Positions 61,740 to 64,000 of a stretch of 64,000 nucleotides of DNA are shown here, in pieces. The notes beneath the pieces were generated by a model that made no database searches, was not told where the DNA came from, and saw nothing but the letters and a program-made list of their open reading frames with translations. How positions within the stretch are numbered: the stretch's first letter is position 1; the number at the start of each line of letters is the position of its first letter. Made by a program: the position numbers and the translations under genes. The stretch is from Pseudosulfitobacter pseudonitzschiae (GTDB lineage: Bacteria; Pseudomonadota; Alphaproteobacteria; Rhodobacterales; Rhodobacteraceae), in NCBI RefSeq assembly GCF_002222635.1, contig NZ_CP022416.1, positions 186,001-250,000 on the forward strand, given 5' to 3'.

Positions 61740-62755
61740 TGGCTTCGATTTCCTTTCGCAATGTGACCAAGCGGTTTGGCGACACCGTGGCCGTGGACAA
61801 CGTCACACTCGATATCCGCGACAACGCGTTTTTCTGCCTGTTCGGCCCGCCGCTGTCGGGCAAGTCGACGATCCTCAAGCTGATCCTGGGACTCGAGCAT
61901 CCCGACGAGGGCGAGATTTTGATTGATGGTCGTCCTGTGACCAACGTCAGCCCCGCCAAACGCAACGTGGCGATGGTGTTTCAGAACCTTGCGCTGTTCC
62001 CGCATATGACCGCGTTGAAGAACATCCGTTTTCCACTGGTCGAACGGCGCATCGACCCACAAACGATTGCCGCGCGGGTGACGGATGTAACCGACAAGCT
62101 GCACATCGGTCACATCCTGCACAAGCCGCCCGCCCAGCTTTCCGGCGGCGAGCGGCAGCGCGTGGCGATTGCGCGTGCGTTGGTGCGTGATCCGGTGGCC
62201 TATCTGATGGACGACCCGATTTCGGCGCTGGACGCCCGCCTGCGGGAAGAAACCCGCGTCGAGTTGCGCCGCATTCAGCAGCAGATGGGCAAGACGCTGG
62301 TCTATGTGACCCACGATCAGGAAGAAGCGATGTCGGTCGCTGACAGCATGGCAATTTTCGAGAACGGCAAGGTGCGCCAGACCGGCAAGCCCGAAGACCT
62401 GTATCGCCACCCCAATTCCACCTATGTGGCGTCGATGCTGGGGGCACCTGCGATGAACGTGGTTCCGATGGGGCTGGCATCCGGTTTGCAGGTTCCGAAT
62501 ATGCCTACACGCGCAGAAAGCCTAGGCGTGCGGCCAGAAAATCTGCGCATCGCCTCCGGTCAGGGTGCCACGATCACCGAAGTTGAACCGCTCGGCGGGT
62601 TCACGACACTGACGGTCGATCTACAGGGCACCCCATTGCGCGCGACTCTGCGCGGACAGCCGAGATTTTCGGCGGGAGAGAGCGTGGCGCTGTCTGTCGA
62701 TGCCGGACGGGCGCATTTCTTTGACCCCGCCGGTGCAGTTCTAGTGGCGCAGTAA
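61739..62755 (+). CDS. Sugar ABC ATPase with Walker-B Glu-to-Asp change
   Basis: 338 residues. Signature LSGGE (134-138) is canonical, but the Walker A loop reads GPPLSGKST and the catalytic glutamate after Walker B is Asp (LMDDP, D159). H-loop VTHDQ present. C-terminal TOBE-like region from about 240. Together with the preceding subunit this predicts a heterodimer with one canonical and one degenerate ATP site. Starts in an overlap with the preceding stop. Confidence 0.9.
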   Translation: MASISFRNVTKRFGDTVAVDNVTLDIRDNAFFCLFGPPLSGKSTILKLILGLEHPDEGEILIDGRPVTNVSPAKRNVAMVFQNLALFPHMTALKNIRFPLVERRIDPQTIAARVTDVTDKLHIGHILHKPPAQLSGGERQRVAIARALVRDPVAYLMDDPISALDARLREETRVELRRIQQQMGKTLVYVTHDQEEAMSVADSMAIFENGKVRQTGKPEDLYRHPNSTYVASMLGAPAMNVVPMGLASGLQVPNMPTRAESLGVRPENLRIASGQGATITEVEPLGGFTTLTVDLQGTPLRATLRGQPRFSAGESVALSVDAGRAHFFDPAGAVLVAQ

Positions 62756-62774
62756 TATGAAGAGGGAGGAAAAT

Positions 62775-63860
62775 ATGAACGACTTTGCCGTGCAGCCCGA
62801 TCCCGAAATTCGGGTGCGCAAGTACAAGATAGGGGCGATTGGCGCGGGCATGATCATGGCCGAATGCCATCTGGCGGCCTATGCCGAGGCGGGTTTTCCG
62901 GTGGTCGCCATCGCGTCGCGCACAAAGGCTAACGCCCAAGCGGTCGCAGACCGCTGGAAGATCGGCACTGTCCATGACACGCCCGAGGACCTGATTGCGG
63001 ATTCCGAGGTCGAGATCGTGGATATCGCCTATCCGCCCGACCAGCAGCCGCAATTGATCCGCAAGGCGCTGGCGTCCCCCAACATCAAAGCCGTTCTGGC
63101 GCAAAAGCCGCTGGCGCTGACGCTGGAAGAAGCCCGCGCCCTGCGCGACGAGGCAAGTGCCGCAGGCAAGCCGCTCTCGGTGAACCAGAACATGCGCTAT
63201 GACCAATCGATGCAGGTACTCAAGCAATTGTTGGACCGCAATGCACTAGGCGATCCTGTGTTCGCGCAGATCGACATGCACGCGATCCCGCATTGGCAAG
63301 GGTTTCTGAAAGGATATGACCGCCTGACGTTGTCGAACATGTCGGTTCACCATCTTGACGCGCTGCGTTTCCTGTTTGGCGATCCGGACGAGGTCACGAC
63401 GGTGACCCGCACGGATCCTCGCACGGAATTCAACCACGAGGACGGCATTGTTGTCACCACGCTGCGGTTTCCGTCGGGCCTGATGGCGCTGAGCACCGAG
63501 GACGTGTGGTCGGGACCGCGCCAAGAGGGATACGACGATGATCAATCCATCACCTGGCGCGTCGAGGGCACGAAGGGCGTGGCCAAGGGCACGATCGGCT
63601 GGCCCACAGGGGCTGCATCGACGCTGTCTTATAATTCCATCACCGAAACGAATGGCAAATGGGTCACGCCCGAGTGGGACACCATGTGGTTCCCCCACGC
63701 ATTCATCGGCGTGATGGAACAGCTTCAACATGCCATCGACACCGGCACACCGCCGGTTTTGAACGTCGCCGATAACGTCCGCACAATGGCGCTGGTCGAG
63801 ACAGCCTATCAATCCATCAACAAGGGCCGGACCGTCCGGCTTGACCTAACCAAAGACTGA
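62775..63860 (+). CDS. Gfo/Idh/MocA-family oxidoreductase
   Basis: 361 residues from the ATG at 62775, which has AGGGAGGA in front; the ATG at 62757 is part of that leader. Rossmann start KIGAIGAGMIMAECHLAAYAEAG (about 18-40), then the family EKP-type catalytic region as AQKPLALTLEEARAL, and LSVNQNMRYDQSMQ. Oxidises or reduces a sugar or cyclitol with NAD(P). It should act on the imported sugar or its first product, before the isomerase-type gene that follows. Confidence 0.87.
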   Translation: MNDFAVQPDPEIRVRKYKIGAIGAGMIMAECHLAAYAEAGFPVVAIASRTKANAQAVADRWKIGTVHDTPEDLIADSEVEIVDIAYPPDQQPQLIRKALASPNIKAVLAQKPLALTLEEARALRDEASAAGKPLSVNQNMRYDQSMQVLKQLLDRNALGDPVFAQIDMHAIPHWQGFLKGYDRLTLSNMSVHHLDALRFLFGDPDEVTTVTRTDPRTEFNHEDGIVVTTLRFPSGLMALSTEDVWSGPRQEGYDDDQSITWRVEGTKGVAKGTIGWPTGAASTLSYNSITETNGKWVTPEWDTMWFPHAFIGVMEQLQHAIDTGTPPVLNVADNVRTMALVETAYQSINKGRTVRLDLTKD

Positions 63861-63874
63861 GGGAGGAACTTACC

Positions 63875-64000
63875 ATGATGCAAACAGGAATTTTTTCGGG
63901 ATATTTCCCGTATGATCTGAAAAAGACGGCCGAGGTTATTCGTGGCCACGATTTCAACACTGTGCAGCTGGACCTGCACTTCAAGGACATCGACGTGACC
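63875..64000 (+). CDS. Sugar phosphate isomerase/epimerase-like TIM-barrel protein (cut by window end)
   Basis: Only the first 42 residues are inside the window. TGIFSGYFPYDLKKTAEVIRG then FNTVQLDLHF is a typical first strand and helix of xylose-isomerase-like TIM barrels (AP endonuclease 2 family). GGGAGGAACTTACC precedes ATG-ATG at 63875. Continues the sugar operon. Confidence 0.65.
   Translation, partial: MMQTGIFSGYFPYDLKKTAEVIRGHDFNTVQLDLHFKDIDVT

Noticed and set aside
1-64000. CRISPR array, tRNA or rRNA genes, prophage or integron
   Set aside because: No regularly spaced repeats, cloverleaf-like sequence, structural phage genes or integrase were found in any gap.

Overview
The window looks like an accessory, transport-rich replicon segment of a marine-type alphaproteobacterium of the Rhodobacteraceae (Roseobacter group). 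The basis is moderately high GC with GC-ending codons, Rhodobacterales-type small families (DUF6525-, DUF6494-, DUF6505-like), the layout of the formate dehydrogenase locus, a DUF1403/ScpB-like pair, and many tightly overlapping ABC-transport operons. No tRNA, rRNA, CRISPR array or replication origin is visible. One insertion sequence is present.

Left part (1-6.1 kb): the end of an MFS transporter, a membrane protein, a VOC-fold protein, a DUF6525-like protein, a COG0523/CobW GTPase divergent from an Rrf2 regulator, and a two-gene NSAR/OSBS-like racemase plus GNAT operon. From 6.2 to 16.6 kb, divergent from that pair, comes an RpiR regulator followed by a complete Dpp/Opp-type importer, an M81 (MlrC-like) metallopeptidase, a nitrilase-fold amidase and a flavin monooxygenase. 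The last two look like the DavA/DavB lysine-to-5-aminovalerate pair. A terminator follows. Together this reads as a peptide or D-amino-acid/lysine scavenging locus.

Middle (16.7-39 kb): an unknown membrane protein; a three-gene signalling operon (a cysteine-free SUOX-fold periplasmic protein, a histidine kinase and a receiver-LuxR regulator); the DUF1403/ScpB-like pair; a three-gene amino-acid importer; a TetR regulator; a nucleoside hydrolase divergent from a 2OG-Fe(II) oxygenase across two strong palindromes; a second amino-acid importer with a PLP sulfur-amino-acid enzyme; and a second complete Dpp-type importer carrying a metallophosphoesterase and a tyrosine-phosphatase-like enzyme.

Formate dehydrogenase island (39.2-54.9 kb): a tungstate importer (tupBCA); a minus-strand accessory operon (polyferredoxin, DUF6494-like, Mrp/NBP35, lipoate-ligase-like, DUF6505-like); and a plus-strand operon for DUF3305, DUF3306, a TorD-like chaperone, a small Tat protein and the FDH alpha, beta and gamma subunits. 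It ends with a 41-aa membrane microprotein and an NtrC-like regulator that lacks the GAFTGA loop. The parts fit one job: bring in tungstate (or molybdate), mature the Fe-S/bis-MGD enzyme, and oxidise formate at the periplasmic face.

Right end (54.9-64 kb): a 1053-bp IS630-family element sits exactly in the stop codon of the NtrC-like gene, with its ends and TA duplication readable. Beyond it a LacI regulator diverges from a sugar ABC-import operon. Its two ATPases carry complementary defects that predict one working and one degenerate ATP site. The operon continues into a Gfo/Idh/MocA oxidoreductase and a TIM-barrel isomerase cut by the window edge.
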